A stretch of 64,000 bases of DNA from Breoghania sp. (GCF_030066895.1 NZ_JASJAV010000002.1:186001-250000), one strand, 5' to 3'. Shown: positions 9,995 to 20,412, numbered from the stretch's first letter. Notes: generated by a model not told the origin, from the sequence alone. Numbers and translations: made by a program.

Positions 9995-10250
9995 CGCAAC
10001 CGTCCTCCGGGGCACTCTCGCTCATATGGTGGGCGTCCGCCAGCGTCAGCTCCAGCCCGTAGATCCGCCTGAACTCGGCAATCGCGGCAAGCGTTTCGGT
10101 GGAAAATAGCGCCCGGTTCTCGAAGGCATGCAGCACGATGCCTTCCAGCAGGTCGCCAAGGCTCATGTCGCGCAGCTCCGCCACTGCCTTGAGAACCTTC
10201 AGCAGTTTCTTTTCGAGGCGTACACCGGTCTGGACGCGTTCAACCTTCAT
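9981..10250 (-). CDS. small ribbon-helix-helix-like protein upstream of the SRPBCC gene
   Basis: An 89-residue soluble protein, MKVERVQTGVRLEKKLLKVL at the N terminus. The segment TGVRLEKKLLKVLKAVAEL followed by MSLGDLLEGIVLHAF has the strand-helix-turn-helix pattern of RHH/Arc-type DNA-binding proteins. The start at 10250 is chosen because upstream codons in the frame run through the terminator region. It overlaps and precedes the SRPBCC gene, suggesting an operon in which it could be regulator or partner. The fold call is by pattern only. Confidence 0.65.
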   Translation of the reverse strand: MKVERVQTGVRLEKKLLKVLKAVAELRDMSLGDLLEGIVLHAFENRALFSTETLAAIAEFRRIYGLELTLADAHHMSESAPEDGCDDPS

Positions 10251-10338
10251 AGAATGAATAGGTACATACAAGGGTAAAATTGGACAGCAAGGACGGCAAG
10301 CGCAAGGCTGATGTCTCCGGTTCCCTGGGAGGTATCCC

Positions 10339-10381
10339 CAAAAACAAAGGCCGGGCCGGTTCTGGTGAATCGGCCCGGCCT
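10339..10381 (-). terminator. rho-independent terminator of the cytochrome/GMC operon
   Basis: Read on the minus strand, AGGCCGGGCCG pairs with CGGCCCGGCCT over an 11-bp GC-rich stem with a short loop, followed immediately by TTTGTTTTTGG. This is a textbook intrinsic terminator placed about 35 bases after the end of the triheme cytochrome gene at 10415. Confidence 0.88.
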
Positions 10382-10414
10382 CGTATCTCCCGACTTCGGC
10401 TAGGAGTGTCGCCG

Positions 10415-11787
10415 TTAGTGGGAGGCTTCGGTTGGTGTGCTGCGTTCCGATGCCACCTGGGTGGCCGTCACCGGACCGGCGTCGTTGCCCCAAGCTCCGC
10501 GCAGGAACGTCGCAAGTTCGGCGACCTCCTTGTCCGACAGGCGGTCGGCAAAGCCCGACATGCGCAACTTCATCGGACGCTTGCTGGTCGAGAGCATTTC
10601 CGCGTCATAAAGAATAGTGTGGATCAGCCCACCGGTCTGCTTGGCGATCACGGCCGAGTTGCCCTTCAGCGCCGGGAAGACCTCAGGCGCCCCGCGTCCG
10701 TCGGCAAAGTGACAGGCACCGCAATTGTCCACGTAGAGCCGTTCGCCTGCCGAGAGGTCGACCGCGCTGCGCAGTTTCTTCGTGGGGGCATCATCCGCCG
10801 CATCGATGCGGGCAATGGTGTGGTCCGCCTGGTCTGCGGCCTTTGCCGGCGTGTCGGCGGGAGCCGAACCGTCGGAGCCGATCGAGTGCAGAGCAGATAG
10901 GAGACCATCGCGGCGTCCTTTTCGTTTATGTACTGGAGCGATTCCTGCACCGCGAGCTTCATCTCGCCCGCCACCGCCGAATGGGCGTTGCGGCCCGCGG
11001 TGAGGTACATCTTCAGCTCATCGGCCGACCACTGCTGCGACGCCGATTTCGGGCCCCTGAGATTGGGAGTCGACCAGCCGCCGATCTCGCCGCCGGTCAG
11101 GAACTTGGCGTCCGTCTCGTTGGCTCCGGCCTGCGCCATGGTCAGGCCGCGCGGCGTGTGGCACGAGCCGCAATTGCCCAGCACCTGCATCAGATAGGCG
11201 CCGTGCGACAGTTGCTCGTCGTTTGCCACCTTGTCGGTCGCCGGCTTGAAGCCCGCATGGCCAAGCACCACCCAGTTCCACAGCCGGATGCCCCAGCGCT
11301 GGTTGAACGGGAAGGGCAGTTTTGTCTCGGCAACCTGGTTCGTCACCGGCTTCACGTCATGCATGAAGTAGTCGTAAAGCGCCCGGATGTCGGCCTCCGA
11401 TATGTGGCGATAGTTCTCGTACGGCATCGCCGGATAGAGATGCTCGCTGGACGGTGTCACCCCGTCGATCAGCGCGGCACGGAAATCGTCGAGCGACCAC
11501 TTGCCGATGCTCGTTTCCGGATCCGGCGTGATGTTGGTCGTGTAGATGTCCCCCATCGGGCTTTCGATGGTGTGTCCGCCCGCGAAGGGCTCGCCGCCCG
11601 GCTTGGTGTGACAGACCGCGCAGTCCGCCAGACGCGCGCCATACTCGCCGAGCTCGGCCGGCGGCTGCCAGTCGGCGGCAAGCTTTTCGGTCGGCGCGGT
11701 ACGCTGCACCGGCACGAAGATGATGGCGACGAGCGCCACAAGGCCGATCACCACGAGATCGGCCACGATACGAATGAGCGTTTTCAT
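10415..11787 (-). pseudogene. triheme cytochrome c subunit of a gluconate 2-dehydrogenase-type complex, frameshifted
   Basis: Membrane-anchored electron-transfer subunit. Start 11787 gives an N-terminal anchor (VADLVVIGLVALVAIIFVPV). Three CxxCH heme sites are seen: CAVCH near residue 56, CGSCH near 206, and CGACH near 355. The first two are in one frame; the third is in another, so one indel near 10890 separates them. Rejoined, the linker reads GSDGSAPADTPAKAADQADH and the length is about 457 residues, normal for these subunits. Last gene of the operon, followed by a terminator. It would pass electrons from the GMC flavoprotein to the quinone pool. Confidence 0.85.
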
Positions 11788-11803
11788 CTGTTTGCCTCCC
11801 CGT

Positions 11804-13575
11804 TCACGCCAGCGGCCGCGGGTTGGGGAGGTAATCCTTGCGGATTGCCGCCGCCGACCAGTAGGCCAAGCCTGCCGAGGGCACCCGTCGGGTTGTACTG
11901 CGTGTTCTGCGGGTAGGCGGAGGCGTCCATCACGAACAGGTTGTGGCAGTTCCAGCTCTGCAGGTACTTGTTCAAGGTCGAGGTCTTGCGATCCGCGCCC
12001 ATGATCGCGCCGCCCACATTGTGGGTCGACTGGTAGGGGCGCACGTCGTACTGCGATCCCTTGGACTTGTAGCCGGAGGCCATCATGTCCGGGTTCATGG
12101 TCTTGGCGATCTCCTCGATCCGCGCCTTCATGAACTGGGGCATGCGGATGTCATTGTCCTTCCAGTTGAAGGTCATGCGCATCAGCGGCCGGCCGTGGCG
12201 GTCGGTATAGGTCGGGTCGAGGTCCAGATAGCAAATCGCAGAACGACATGTTGGAGCCGTGCGAGCCGATCGCCATGGAGTGCCCGTACCACTCGCCGGT
12301 TGCCTCCTTCCAGTCCTTGCCCCATTTTGGCGTTCCCGGAGGCAGCGGCATCGACTGGATCGGTCGTCCGTTGGTTTGCCCGGCGGTGATGTAGGGCCCG
12401 CCGATGAAGCCCTCCTTGGCGAAATCGATCTGGCTGATCGAATAGTCGTCGATGGAAATGCCGTTCGCGCCCGTTCCGATGAAGGGGTTGAACTCCTTAT
12501 CCTTGAAGTAGAGCCGAGTGCCGCCGGTCATTTGGTAGGAATAGTTCTTGCCCACCATGCCTTCGCCGGTCGCCGGGTCGTATGGCTGGCCGATTTCGGA
12601 CAGCAGCAGGTGGACGTTGTGAAGCGCGAAGGCGGCCAGGATCACCAGATCCGCAGGCTGGAAAACCTCCTCGCCCGACTTCTCGTCGAAAGTCGAAATA
12701 GATCACCCCGGTAACGGTCTTGCCGTCGGAGGACTTTTCGATCCTCAGCACTTCCGAATTGGTCTTGTAGGAGAAATTCGGCATGCGCTTCAGCGCGTCC
12801 AGAACGCAGGTCTGCGGTGAGGACTTGGAATAGTTGAGGCAACCGAACCGCTCGCAGAAGCCGCAGAAATTGCAGGGTTCGAGCTGCATGCCATAGGGGT
12901 ATATGCCTTGGAGGCATTGCCCGCAGGCCGCGGGAAGGGATGCAGGCCCTTGGCCTTGGCCGCCTGACGGAAGAGCTCGGCGTCATAGGTATGCGGCAGC
13001 GGCGGCAGCGGATATTCCGAAGACCGCGGCGCCTCGAACGGGTTGCCGCTCTCGATGATCTCGCCGTTGAGATTGCCCACCTTGCCGGAAATCCCGGCCA
13101 CCTTCTCGAACTGGTCGAAATAGGGTTCCTGCTCCTCGTAGGTGATGCTCCAGTCCTGAATGGTCATGCCTTCGGGAATGACATCGGCGCCGAAGGTCTC
13201 CTCAACATAGGAGCGTAGACGGTATTCCACTTTCTGTGGACGCCAGTTCTGGCCGTTCCAGTGGACACCCGCACTGCCCACGCCGTCGCTCGGCAGGAAG
13301 GAGCCGAGATGACGATAGGGCCGCGCGATCTCGTCCATGGAGCGGCGCACCGTCAACGTGAACTTGCTCGGCTTCTGCATCAGCTTGTAGCGGATGCCGT
13401 ATTTCAGTTCGTCGATGATGTCGGGATACTGGAAGTCCGACACGGTATTGCGGTCATCGCCGCACTCCGGCGCCAGGATCTCCAACCCTTCCTGGGCGAG
13501 TTCCATTGAAAGGATGGCGCCGGTCCAGCCCAGGCCGATGACGACGACGTCTTTCTTGGGATTTTGTTTTGCCAT
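11804..13575 (-). pseudogene. GMC family FAD-dependent dehydrogenase (gluconate 2-dehydrogenase large subunit type), multiply frameshifted
   Basis: Catalytic flavoprotein of a periplasmic three-subunit dehydrogenase. N terminus KKDVVVIGLGWTGAILSMEL is the FAD-binding motif, although the usual GxGxxG is degenerate (GLGWTG). CNFCGFCERFGCLNYSKSSP is the cysteine-rich segment typical of this subgroup. The C-terminal part contains STHNVGGAIMGADR and the NPTGALG block near the usual catalytic region. Frameshifts lie near 12900, 12690, 12240 and 11870; after the last repair the protein ends YLPNPRPLA with a stop at 11804. Substrate could be gluconate, a ketogluconate, sorbitol or another polyol; the sequence does not decide. 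Confidence 0.85.
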
Positions 13576-13578
13576 GGA

Positions 13579-14281
13579 TCAGGCCCTCTCGCCGGAAATG
13601 GATACGGGGCTGAGCGGGTAGTCCGCGTTGTAGTTGTTGACCCATTCCGCATAGCTGCCGTGTGCACCGGGAAAGCCGATATGCACCCAGGCCTGCATGC
13701 CGTGATTGCCGCCGTATTTCGGGTCGGCGAAATAGCCTTCCTTGGTGTTCTGCAACAGGAAGTAGAAGAAATCGCGCAACTGCGGCGGCAGGCCGACCTT
13801 GCCCGCCTCAAGCGCGGTGAGGGCTTCGTCCTGTGGTCTTGGCGTCAAGCGCCTCGAAGGCGTCACCGTGGGTCTTGCGACACCACTCCTGAAAGAGCGG
13901 AATGCCCTGATGATAGATCTCGGCGGGTGTCAGAGGGCTCTGGAAACCGAGCTTGGGATCGGCGTCGGCCTCGTGCGATCCTTCCATGTACCAGTCGGCA
14001 GCGGTGCCGAAATCTCCGGCAAGCTGGAGATCGATGAAGACGGGGATCCGCGTTTCAATCGCTCCGGGGCCTTCGCCCTCGGAAGAGATGAGTCGGTCGC
14101 ACGCCGCCAGAATGAAAGCCCATTCCGCTGCGTCGAAAGAGACCGGCTTGTATTCCTCCAGAGGGGGAAGGTCTGCTGCCTTAGCGGGATTGAGAGTGAT
14201 CGGAATTGTTGTCGCCGCCATGCTGGCGACAGATGCTTTCAGAAAGCTTCGACGGTATGGGCGTTCGGTAATATCTACCAT
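13579..14281 (-). pseudogene. gluconate 2-dehydrogenase subunit 3 family protein (Tat signal), frameshifted
   Basis: Small subunit that carries the Tat signal for export of the flavoprotein. The signal is YRRSFLKASVASMAATTIPI (residues 8-28), followed by a cleavage region at NPAKAAD. The body WAFILAACDRLISSEGEGPG and LRDFFYFLLQNTKEGYFADP match the family. One inserted base near 13840 (CCAAGACCACAGG where AAGACACAGG restores DAKTQDEALTALE) splits the frame. First gene of the operon; it ends 3 bases before the GMC start. Length of about 234 codons is normal. Confidence 0.85.
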
Positions 14282-14661
14282 TGGTATTTTCCTTTCGGCA
14301 AATATGCTCCGTTAAAAAGTACGCCAATCCGCAGCAGAAACAGGCCTTGCTTCCTGTTAAAAATCCGGTTTATGCCACAGGGGAAGGGATGTATGCTACG
14401 CGTCAATTTGACGCCTTGATGCGACAGCTTATCGCGTCTGTGAGTTGATTTTCAAAGTTATTTTTTTCTAAGGTGGAGTTTGTGGGGTAACTCCGCGGTT
14501 GCAGGGTCTTATCGGGCGGCACTTGCGGTTGGCGTGAGGCATGGTTCGAGCCCTCCTCTGGCTATGGGTAGAACGAACCGGGTGACAGTTGGTTCCCGAA
14601 CGACCATTGTTTCGGCGAAATTTTGGGCGGTTTTGGCCAGATTGTTTGGCAAGGGCAGGTG
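14282..14661. other. divergent intergenic region, AT-rich, no gene
   Basis: Lies between the minus-strand dehydrogenase operon and the plus-strand DUF3422 gene. Bases 14285-14475 are AT-rich, including a TTATTTTTTTC run near 14460, and should contain the promoters for both directions. I could not fix -35/-10 boxes or an operator with confidence. Confidence 0.5.
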
Positions 14662-15936
14662 GTGAGCGAATCTGATCTCGAGGCGGGCTTTGCGCCGCAT
14701 CCTTTGCGATGTGCATTGTTGGGCGAGTTGCATGCGCCCCCCTTTATGCCGGTCGAAACTCCGCGCACCTTCCTGCATTAAGGCTTCACCACCGACGAGG
14801 CGGACGCGCGTGCGGACCGGGAGTGGTTCGCGGAATTCTGCCGCGTGCACGGTGCGGCAGGCCCCAACGCCGACACCCGTCATCACGTTCTGCCCTTCGG
14901 CGGCGGGGCGTTGCGCTGGGAAAGTCATGCGGAATTCACCACCTACACCTGGGATGGTGCGGCTCCGGGCGGCAAGCCGTTTGCCAACGAGCCCGAGGGA
15001 TCGCCTTTCGGTCGCGATTTCCGTGCCCCCGGCCCGCTGATCGTCGCGACCCGTCTCGATCTGGTCGATGCGGCTACGGGCTGCGACATCGACGATCTGT
15101 TCGACCCGGCCAGTCTGGCGGCGTCGGAGGTGTCCGGCGGCGATCTGATCGCGGCGACCGACTTCCGCGCCGACGGTCACGGCATGACCCGCATTCTCGT
15201 GATCAATCGCAGCGAGATGCCGCAATCGGTCGGCGCAAGCTGTCAGCGGCTTCTGGAGGTGGAGACTTACCGCCTGCTGGCACTTCTGGGATTGCCGGAA
15301 GCCCAGCGCCAGGCGCCGCAGATCCGCCGTATCGAAACGAACCTGTCGGGAATTGCCGACGAGATCCGGACCAGCGCCGGGCTCGATGCCAACGAGGCGC
15401 TGCTTCAGCGTCTCACCCAGTTGGCCGCCGATCTGGAGGTGGGCGCCGCCGCTTCTGCCTATCGCTTCGGGGCAAGCCGCGCCTATGACGAGATCATCAC
15501 CCAGCGCCTTGCCGCGTTCGGCGAACAGCCCTTTGCGGGACGGTCGACCTGGGAGCGCTTCCTTGCCCGTCGGCTGCGCCCGGCCATGCGCACCTGCGAG
15601 ACGACGGAGGAACGTCAGGCCAATCTCTCGCGCAAGCTGGCGCGCGCCGCCATCTTGCTGCGCACCCGCGTCGATGTGGAACTGGAAAGCCAGAACCGCA
15701 ATCTTCTGGAAGCGATGAACCGCCGCGCCCGCCTGCAGCAGACGGTTGAGGGCCTGTCGGTCGCCGCCATCAGTTACTATGTGGTTGGCCTGATCGGGCA
15801 TCTGTTCGAGGGCGCCAAGGACATGGGGCTGCCGCTGAATTCCGGGCTCGCCAAGGCGGCGTCCGTGCCCTTGGTCCTGCTGGTGATCTGGTACCTCGTC
15901 CGCCGCATCCGCGCCCACCATTCCGGCGTGGAATAG
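14662..15936 (+). pseudogene. DUF3422 family membrane-anchored protein with one early in-frame stop
   Basis: A 424-codon frame starting GTG at 14662 (after AAGGGCAGGTG) encodes the DUF3422 opening HPLRCALLGELHAPPF and the diagnostic LRWESHAEFTTYTW near residue 90. Two C-terminal hydrophobic segments (SYYVVGLIGHLF; VPLVLLVIWYLV) anchor it to the inner membrane. Codon 40 is TAA (14779-14781) in the context FLH-stop-GFTTDEAD, where a Tyr is expected. No other lesion is seen. Function of the family is unknown. Restart at the Met at 14845 would drop the N-terminal 61 residues. Confidence 0.8.
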
Positions 15937-16192
15937 GGCGTACGGGGCAGGGAACGACAGTGTGCTCCGCACCGGCAACGCGGCATGCATAAACTGACGT
16001 CGTGCCTCGCCAGGACTTTCTTGCTGTTACTCGGGCAAGATACCCTCCGTCGTCGCCCGGGAGGTTGCTATCTGCTCCCCTGTCCCTCGGCTCCTCCCTC
16101 GCGCTCGGCTCTCCTCCGGCGCCTTACCTTTCTCCTACCCAGAATTTTAACCGATCGTTCGAATTTAAATTGATTGAATCCCATTTATCTGG

Positions 16193-16209
16193 ATAGTGCG
16201 CGGCACTAT
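16193..16209. promoter_or_regulatory. candidate operator overlapping the marR start
   Basis: ATAGTGC at 16193-16199 and GCACTAT at 16203-16209 form a perfect 7-bp inverted repeat around 3 bases. It covers the ribosome-binding and start region of the MarR gene, and an AT-rich promoter-like stretch (TTTAAATTGATTGAAT) lies just upstream. This position would allow autorepression of the marR-FUSC operon, as MarR proteins commonly do. Predicted from symmetry only. Confidence 0.55.
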
Positions 16210-16681
16210 GCCCCATTCCAATTTGTCCCTACGTCTGCGCTTCGGCTCGGAGCTGGTGTTTGTTGCGCGCCGGTGGCGGCAGGTTGTCGATCAGCGGCTG
16301 GTAGCGCGCGGGCTCAGCGACGCGAGCTGGACGTCGCTTTTCCATCTCTCCGTTGCAGGCGACGGCATCACCCAGAAGGAACTCGCCCGGCTGATCGGCC
16401 TCGACGGGTCCTCGCTCGTGCGCACCCTCGACCATCTGTCCGAACGCGGCCTGATCGAGCGGCGCGTCGATGACCACGATCGCCGGGTGCGCCGCATTCA
16501 TCTGACCGATGACGGGCAGAGTACCGCGCAGACCATCCGCGAAAAGCTGACCTCCGCCGAATTCGAGCTGCTCGCCGAGTCCTCCGATGACGAGTTGCAG
16601 GGCCTGGTCGAGGCGTTTGGCCGCCTGTCGCAGCATATTGCCGTTCTGGAAGACGGCGAGGGTGAACACCATGACGAATGA
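16208..16681 (+). CDS. MarR family transcriptional regulator
   Basis: Intact, 157 residues from ATG 16208 (a GTG at 16196 is also possible). The winged helix-turn-helix reads DGITQKELARLIGLDGSSLV then RTLDHLSERGLIERR and the wing DDHDRRVRRIHLTDDG, all typical of MarR. It overlaps the start of the FUSC permease gene by 11 bases, so it probably controls that efflux gene in response to an aromatic or antibiotic compound. Its own start lies inside a palindrome that could be its operator. Confidence 0.9.
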   Translation: MPHSNLSLRLRFGSELVFVARRWRQVVDQRLVARGLSDASWTSLFHLSVAGDGITQKELARLIGLDGSSLVRTLDHLSERGLIERRVDDHDRRVRRIHLTDDGQSTAQTIREKLTSAEFELLAESSDDELQGLVEAFGRLSQHIAVLEDGEGEHHDE

Positions 16682-18439
16682 ACCGCCCGCGCAGACCCGC
16701 ATGTGGTCCGAGGCCCTTGCCGTACGCCTGATCCATTGGGGTTTTGACGTCCCCAAGCTCCGGTTCTCGATGCGCACCGCTCTGGCGCTTGTCCTTGCCT
16801 GAATGTGCGGACTCGAGCACCCGCAATGGTCGGCCATGACGGTGTTCGCCGCCGCTCAGCCGACGCGCGGGCAGCTTCTGGAAAAGGGCCTCTTTCGTGC
16901 CTTGGGAACCATCGTCGGCGCTTCCGCCGGACTTGGCCCTGCTTTACGGCGCCGACGGCGATGCCTGGCGCCTTGTGGCGGGCCTGAGTGTCTGGATCGC
17001 GCTGTGTGTCGGCGCGGGCAACCTGTTCCGGGGCTATCTGTCCTACGGCATCATTCTGGCGGGCTTTTCCGCCGCCATGGTGGCGCTTCTGGCCCAGTCC
17101 CACGTCTACACTCCGTTCGCGCTCAGGCTCGACCGGGTGCTGACTGTTCTTCTCGGCGTGCTGGCCGCCGCCGCGCTCGAATATCTGATCACCCCGTTGG
17201 TCACCGAAGGCAGTATGATCAGCCGCGTGCGGCGTCTGGGCGCCGACATGATGGTCGTCGCCGCCTGATCGCGCTGACCGACGCGCTGGTCCTGTGCGCT
17301 TCCGGCATCCTGCGTTCCGATCCCGCCACCGCCAACCGTCTCGACGCCCTGTTTCTGCGCATTCACATGGAGACCCAGCCCGCCGATCTGCCCGCCTTTT
17401 GCCGGGAAGCGGCCGATGGGGCGGTCGAGCCGAAGGTCGCGCAGGTCCTGAACGCGCCCTGGCCGACAGCTCTTCCGTCACCCCCGAAATGCTCGGCGGG
17501 GAGAGCGCCGTTGCCCAGCACTGGGACTGGATCGGCGCGCGGCATGCCTCGCTCCGTGCGTTCTGCGTGCTTCTCGGCATCGGCACCATGTGGGCGGGAA
17601 CCGGCTGGCATGCTGGCCCCTTTCTGATGCTGGGCGGATCGGTGATGATCTCGGTCTTCTCCACCTTCGGTGATCCCGCCTGGATCATGGCGCGACTTCT
17701 GATCTGGCAGGTCTGTGGCGCGGCGACCTCGCTGGTCCTGAAATTCGGGCTCTGGACGCACTCGGGCGCGGAATGGCAGACTATCGTGATAGTCATTGCC
17801 GGTGCTGCTGGTGGTGGTGCCGTTGATGAGCCATCGCCGACGACGGTCGGCTCCATGGGTTACGCCATGCTGCTGCTCATTTCTCAGCCGCAATACCCCT
17901 TCACAGCCGGGTTCGTGCCCACTCTGGAACAAACCATCGCCGTCATCCTCGGGCCGTTTATCGCTTATTGCGCCTTTCTGTTGATCTTCCCCACCACAGC
18001 CGCCCGGCGCATGACGGGGCTGGTCGAGGTCATGCGCAGCGAGCTTCGCGCCATGGCATCGGCGCGGGCTGTGGTCGGCAATTCGGCACTCTGGCAGGCG
18101 CGGTTCTGCACCCGACTGTTGAAGGTCATTCGTTGGGGTGGCAAGGCGGGCTCGGCCCGTAACGCTGCGCTGGAGGAGGGCTTCGAGATCCGCAGGCTCG
18201 GTCACGCCATCTACCTGTTGCGCGATCTGCGCCACAAGACGGGCGTTTCAGCAGGCACCTTGCGCGCGGCCGAAGTCGCCCTTGCCCGCCTGTCCCGCGA
18301 TGCCGGACGGTCTGAGGCCACGCAGGTCGCCATCGAGCGCACCGCTCGGCGGCTGGAGGGAGACGTTCCCGCTCTGGCGGCAACCCTGAAACGGTGCCTG
18401 CATCCGTCGGTTTCCTTGTCCGCGGAGCGGCGCTCCTAA
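16671..18439 (+). pseudogene. FUSC family (aromatic acid/fusaric acid resistance) inner-membrane efflux protein, multiply broken
   Basis: Joined frames give a FUSC/AaeB-like transporter of about 590 codons: LRFSMRTALALVLA, MCGLEHPQWSAMTVFAAAQP, GLSVWIALCVGAGNLFRGYL in the first membrane half; GIGTMWAGTGWHAGPFLMLG and YAMLLLISQPQYPF in the second; and a cytosolic helical tail. Lesions: TGA at 16800-16802 (Trp likely), frameshifts near 16930, 17265 and 17460, and a close pair near 17795 and 17835 that swaps VPVLLVVVPLMSH into a wrong frame. It overlaps marR and would be in its operon. Such permeases export aromatic acids or drugs together with a periplasmic adaptor, which is not encoded here. 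Confidence 0.82.
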
Positions 18440-18492
18440 CGCGGATGCATCCCCACTGGACGGAAGTTTCCCGGGACTACGAAGAGCCCGAC

Positions 18493-18599
18493 ACCCTCAC
18501 CCGACGCTTCGCGTCGACCTCTCCCCATGGGAGAGGTGAAGAGAGCGAGATTGCGGGCGATGTGGGACATATTTCCTCTCCCATGGGGAGAGGGTAAGG
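18493..18599. repeat. inverted CCTCTCCC-type intergenic repeat
   Basis: CCCTCACCCGACGCTTCGCG and CCTCTCCCCATGGGAGAGG at 18493-18537, and a second CCTCTCCCATGGGGAGAGGG at 18576-18595, form hairpins that also pair with each other. It sits between convergent FUSC and cytochrome genes and resembles the dispersed CCCTCACCC/CCTCTCCC repeats common in alphaproteobacteria. Confidence 0.7.
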
Positions 18600-18699
18600 C
18601 GATGTTGATCCCTTGTGGATACGGAAACCCAGACCCAGACACACGAAAGCCGGGCAGCATGGCCACTCGGCTTCCGCGATGTCGATACGGCGGGGCGGC

Positions 18700-19098
18700 T
18701 TACTTCGTGGAGCCGTCCGCGTTGAACTGGGAGAGGTAGGCAACGAGGTTGGTGATGTCGTCGTCCTTCTTCAGCCCGGCAAAGGCCATCTTGGTGCCCT
18801 TAACGAGGTCACGCGGCTTGGGCAGGTATTCGTGCAGAAGCTCTTCCGACCACACGTTGTGGGTCTCGCCGAACTCGGTCATGCCCTTGGAGTACTTGAA
18901 GCTGTCGATCGAGGCGATCTTGCGCCCGACGATGCCGTTCAGCTCCGGCCCCACACGGTTCTTCGCCTTGGGGCCGACCATGTGGCAGGCCTTGCACTTG
19001 CGGAAGACTTTCTCGCCCTTTGCCGGATTGTCGTCAGCGAGCGCCGCAGTGGCCGTGGCCAGCAGCGCCGCGCCAGCGATGACAATCATTCGTTTCAT
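18700..19098 (-). CDS. class I cytochrome c (c2/c550 type)
   Basis: Intact 132-residue periplasmic electron carrier. A Sec signal (MKRMIVIAGAALLATATAAL, cleavage after ALA) precedes the heme motif CKACH near residue 35. VGPELNGIVGRK near 50-62 and the distal Met in KGTKMAFAG near residue 105 complete the c2 pattern. Monocistronic between a repeat and the LysR gene. It could carry electrons from the bc1 complex to oxidases or accept them from peripheral dehydrogenases; the sequence does not say which. Confidence 0.93.
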   Translation of the reverse strand: MKRMIVIAGAALLATATAALADDNPAKGEKVFRKCKACHMVGPKAKNRVGPELNGIVGRKIASIDSFKYSKGMTEFGETHNVWSEELLHEYLPKPRDLVKGTKMAFAGLKKDDDITNLVAYLSQFNADGSTK

Positions 19099-19173
19099 AT
19101 TGCGTTCTCCCGTTTCTTCGCGCTCCGCCGCAGGTCGCCTGGATGACGCAACGATCGGCCAACGCCCATTCCT

Positions 19174-20412
19174 CTAGAATGGTGTGATGGACGTCAAGAG
19201 TTTAGATTGCTTCCAAATCGCATATACGATCTGGCCTGACGGCGCTAGTTCTGCTTTTATCTCAATCCGATGGCGGAAAACCGTCGGATGGCACAGATGA
19301 AAACAGACGATATGTCGCGGAGCAATGGTACTGATGGATGAGGTTCCCCTGCGTATCGCACCTTGCATCATTTCTCCGCACAACCACAAAAAGCATAGCC
19401 GTGCGATCTTTCCCACCTCCGGGACAAGAAAAGCGCCCGATCGGGCCTTCGCAGGGTGCGGCACAGCTCTATTGAGCGGGATTTGTGCTCGCAGGCGCAA
19501 GAATATCGTCCAGTCCCTGGTTCCCCAATAGGGCTCTGGTCCATAGAGTTGGGCCAGGTCGTCGATGAACACGCGCACCTTCGTGGGCAGGAAACGGCGC
19601 GAGGGATAGACCGCGTAGATCGCCACGTGCTTGGAGGCGCGATAGGCGGGCAGCAGCACCTTCAGCCGTCCCGCGCGCAGATCCTCGCCCACGTCCCAGA
19701 TGGAGCGCAGTGCCACGCCGACGTCCGCGCGCACCGCCTGTAAAACCACTTCCGACGAATTCGTCGCCAGTCTCCCTTGAGCGCGCACGGTCACCGCTCC
19801 GTCCGGCCCATCGAGCCGCCACGGGTCCTGGTTGGTTGCCGCCAGGTAGGTGTGGTGGGCAAGATCGGCGATCGACTTCGGCTCGCTGTGACGCTCCAGA
19901 TAGGCGGGCGCCGCACACAGCATCCGGCAGTTGGGAGCCAGTCGCCGCGCCACGAGGCTTGAATCGGAAAGTTCCGCAATCCGGATCGCGAGGTCGTAGT
20001 CTTCCCCGACAATGTCGACGAAGTCGTCGGAAAGCTCCAGATCGACGGAGAGGTCGGGATTGACATCGAAGAAGGGCAGCATGTGCGGGGCGATATGCTT
20101 GCGCCCGAAGGAGGCGGGCACGGCGACTTTCAGTCGTCCGCGCGCCAGCTCGGAGCGCCGGGAGACGAAGGCTTCCGCTTCCTCGACCTGCGCCAGGATT
20201 GCGGTGACGCGCTCGAAATAGCCCTGTCCGGCCTCAGTCAGCGCGATCTGCCGTGTCGTTCGTTGCAGGAGCCGCGTGCCCAGCCTGTCTTCCAGCCGCC
20301 GAAGCCTCTTGGAAACGGTGGCGGGCGAAAGCCCCATTTCTCGGCCCGCCGCCGACATGCTGCCGGCGGTCACCACCCGGGCGAAAATCTCCATATCGGC
20401 GAAATCGTTCAT
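19174..20412 (-). CDS. LysR family transcriptional regulator with an out-of-frame C-terminal tail
   Basis: Start ATG 20412 gives MNDFADMEIFARVVTAGSMS and the winged helix AAGREMGLSPATVSKRLRRL, typical LysR. The effector domain runs from SRRSELARGRLKVAVPASFG to LYGPEPYW near residue 300. About 105 further residues follow that look like translated intergenic DNA. In the neighbouring frame the end reads QGLDDILAPASTNPAQ with a stop at 19469, so one indel near 19530 has probably replaced the native last 15 or so residues. DNA binding could survive. It is divergent from glcDEF and may regulate it, although the usual glc regulator is GntR-type. Confidence 0.8.
   Translation of the reverse strand: MNDFADMEIFARVVTAGSMSAAGREMGLSPATVSKRLRRLEDRLGTRLLQRTTRQIALTEAGQGYFERVTAILAQVEEAEAFVSRRSELARGRLKVAVPASFGRKHIAPHMLPFFDVNPDLSVDLELSDDFVDIVGEDYDLAIRIAELSDSSLVARRLAPNCRMLCAAPAYLERHSEPKSIADLAHHTYLAATNQDPWRLDGPDGAVTVRAQGRLATNSSEVVLQAVRADVGVALRSIWDVGEDLRAGRLKVLLPAYRASKHVAIYAVYPSRRFLPTKVRVFIDDLAQLYGPEPYWGTRDWTIFLRLRAQIPLNRAVPHPAKARSGAFLVPEVGKIARLCFLWLCGEMMQGAIRRGTSSISTIAPRHIVCFHLCHPTVFRHRIEIKAELAPSGQIVYAIWKQSKLLTSITPF

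Noticed and set aside
14540..14570. tRNA-like GGTTCGAGCCC sequence
   Set aside because: No matching acceptor, D or anticodon stems can be drawn around it.
14509..15990. 493-codon open frame on the minus strand
   Set aside because: It is the antisense shadow of the DUF3422 gene, rich in Arg, Gly and His without a recognisable domain.
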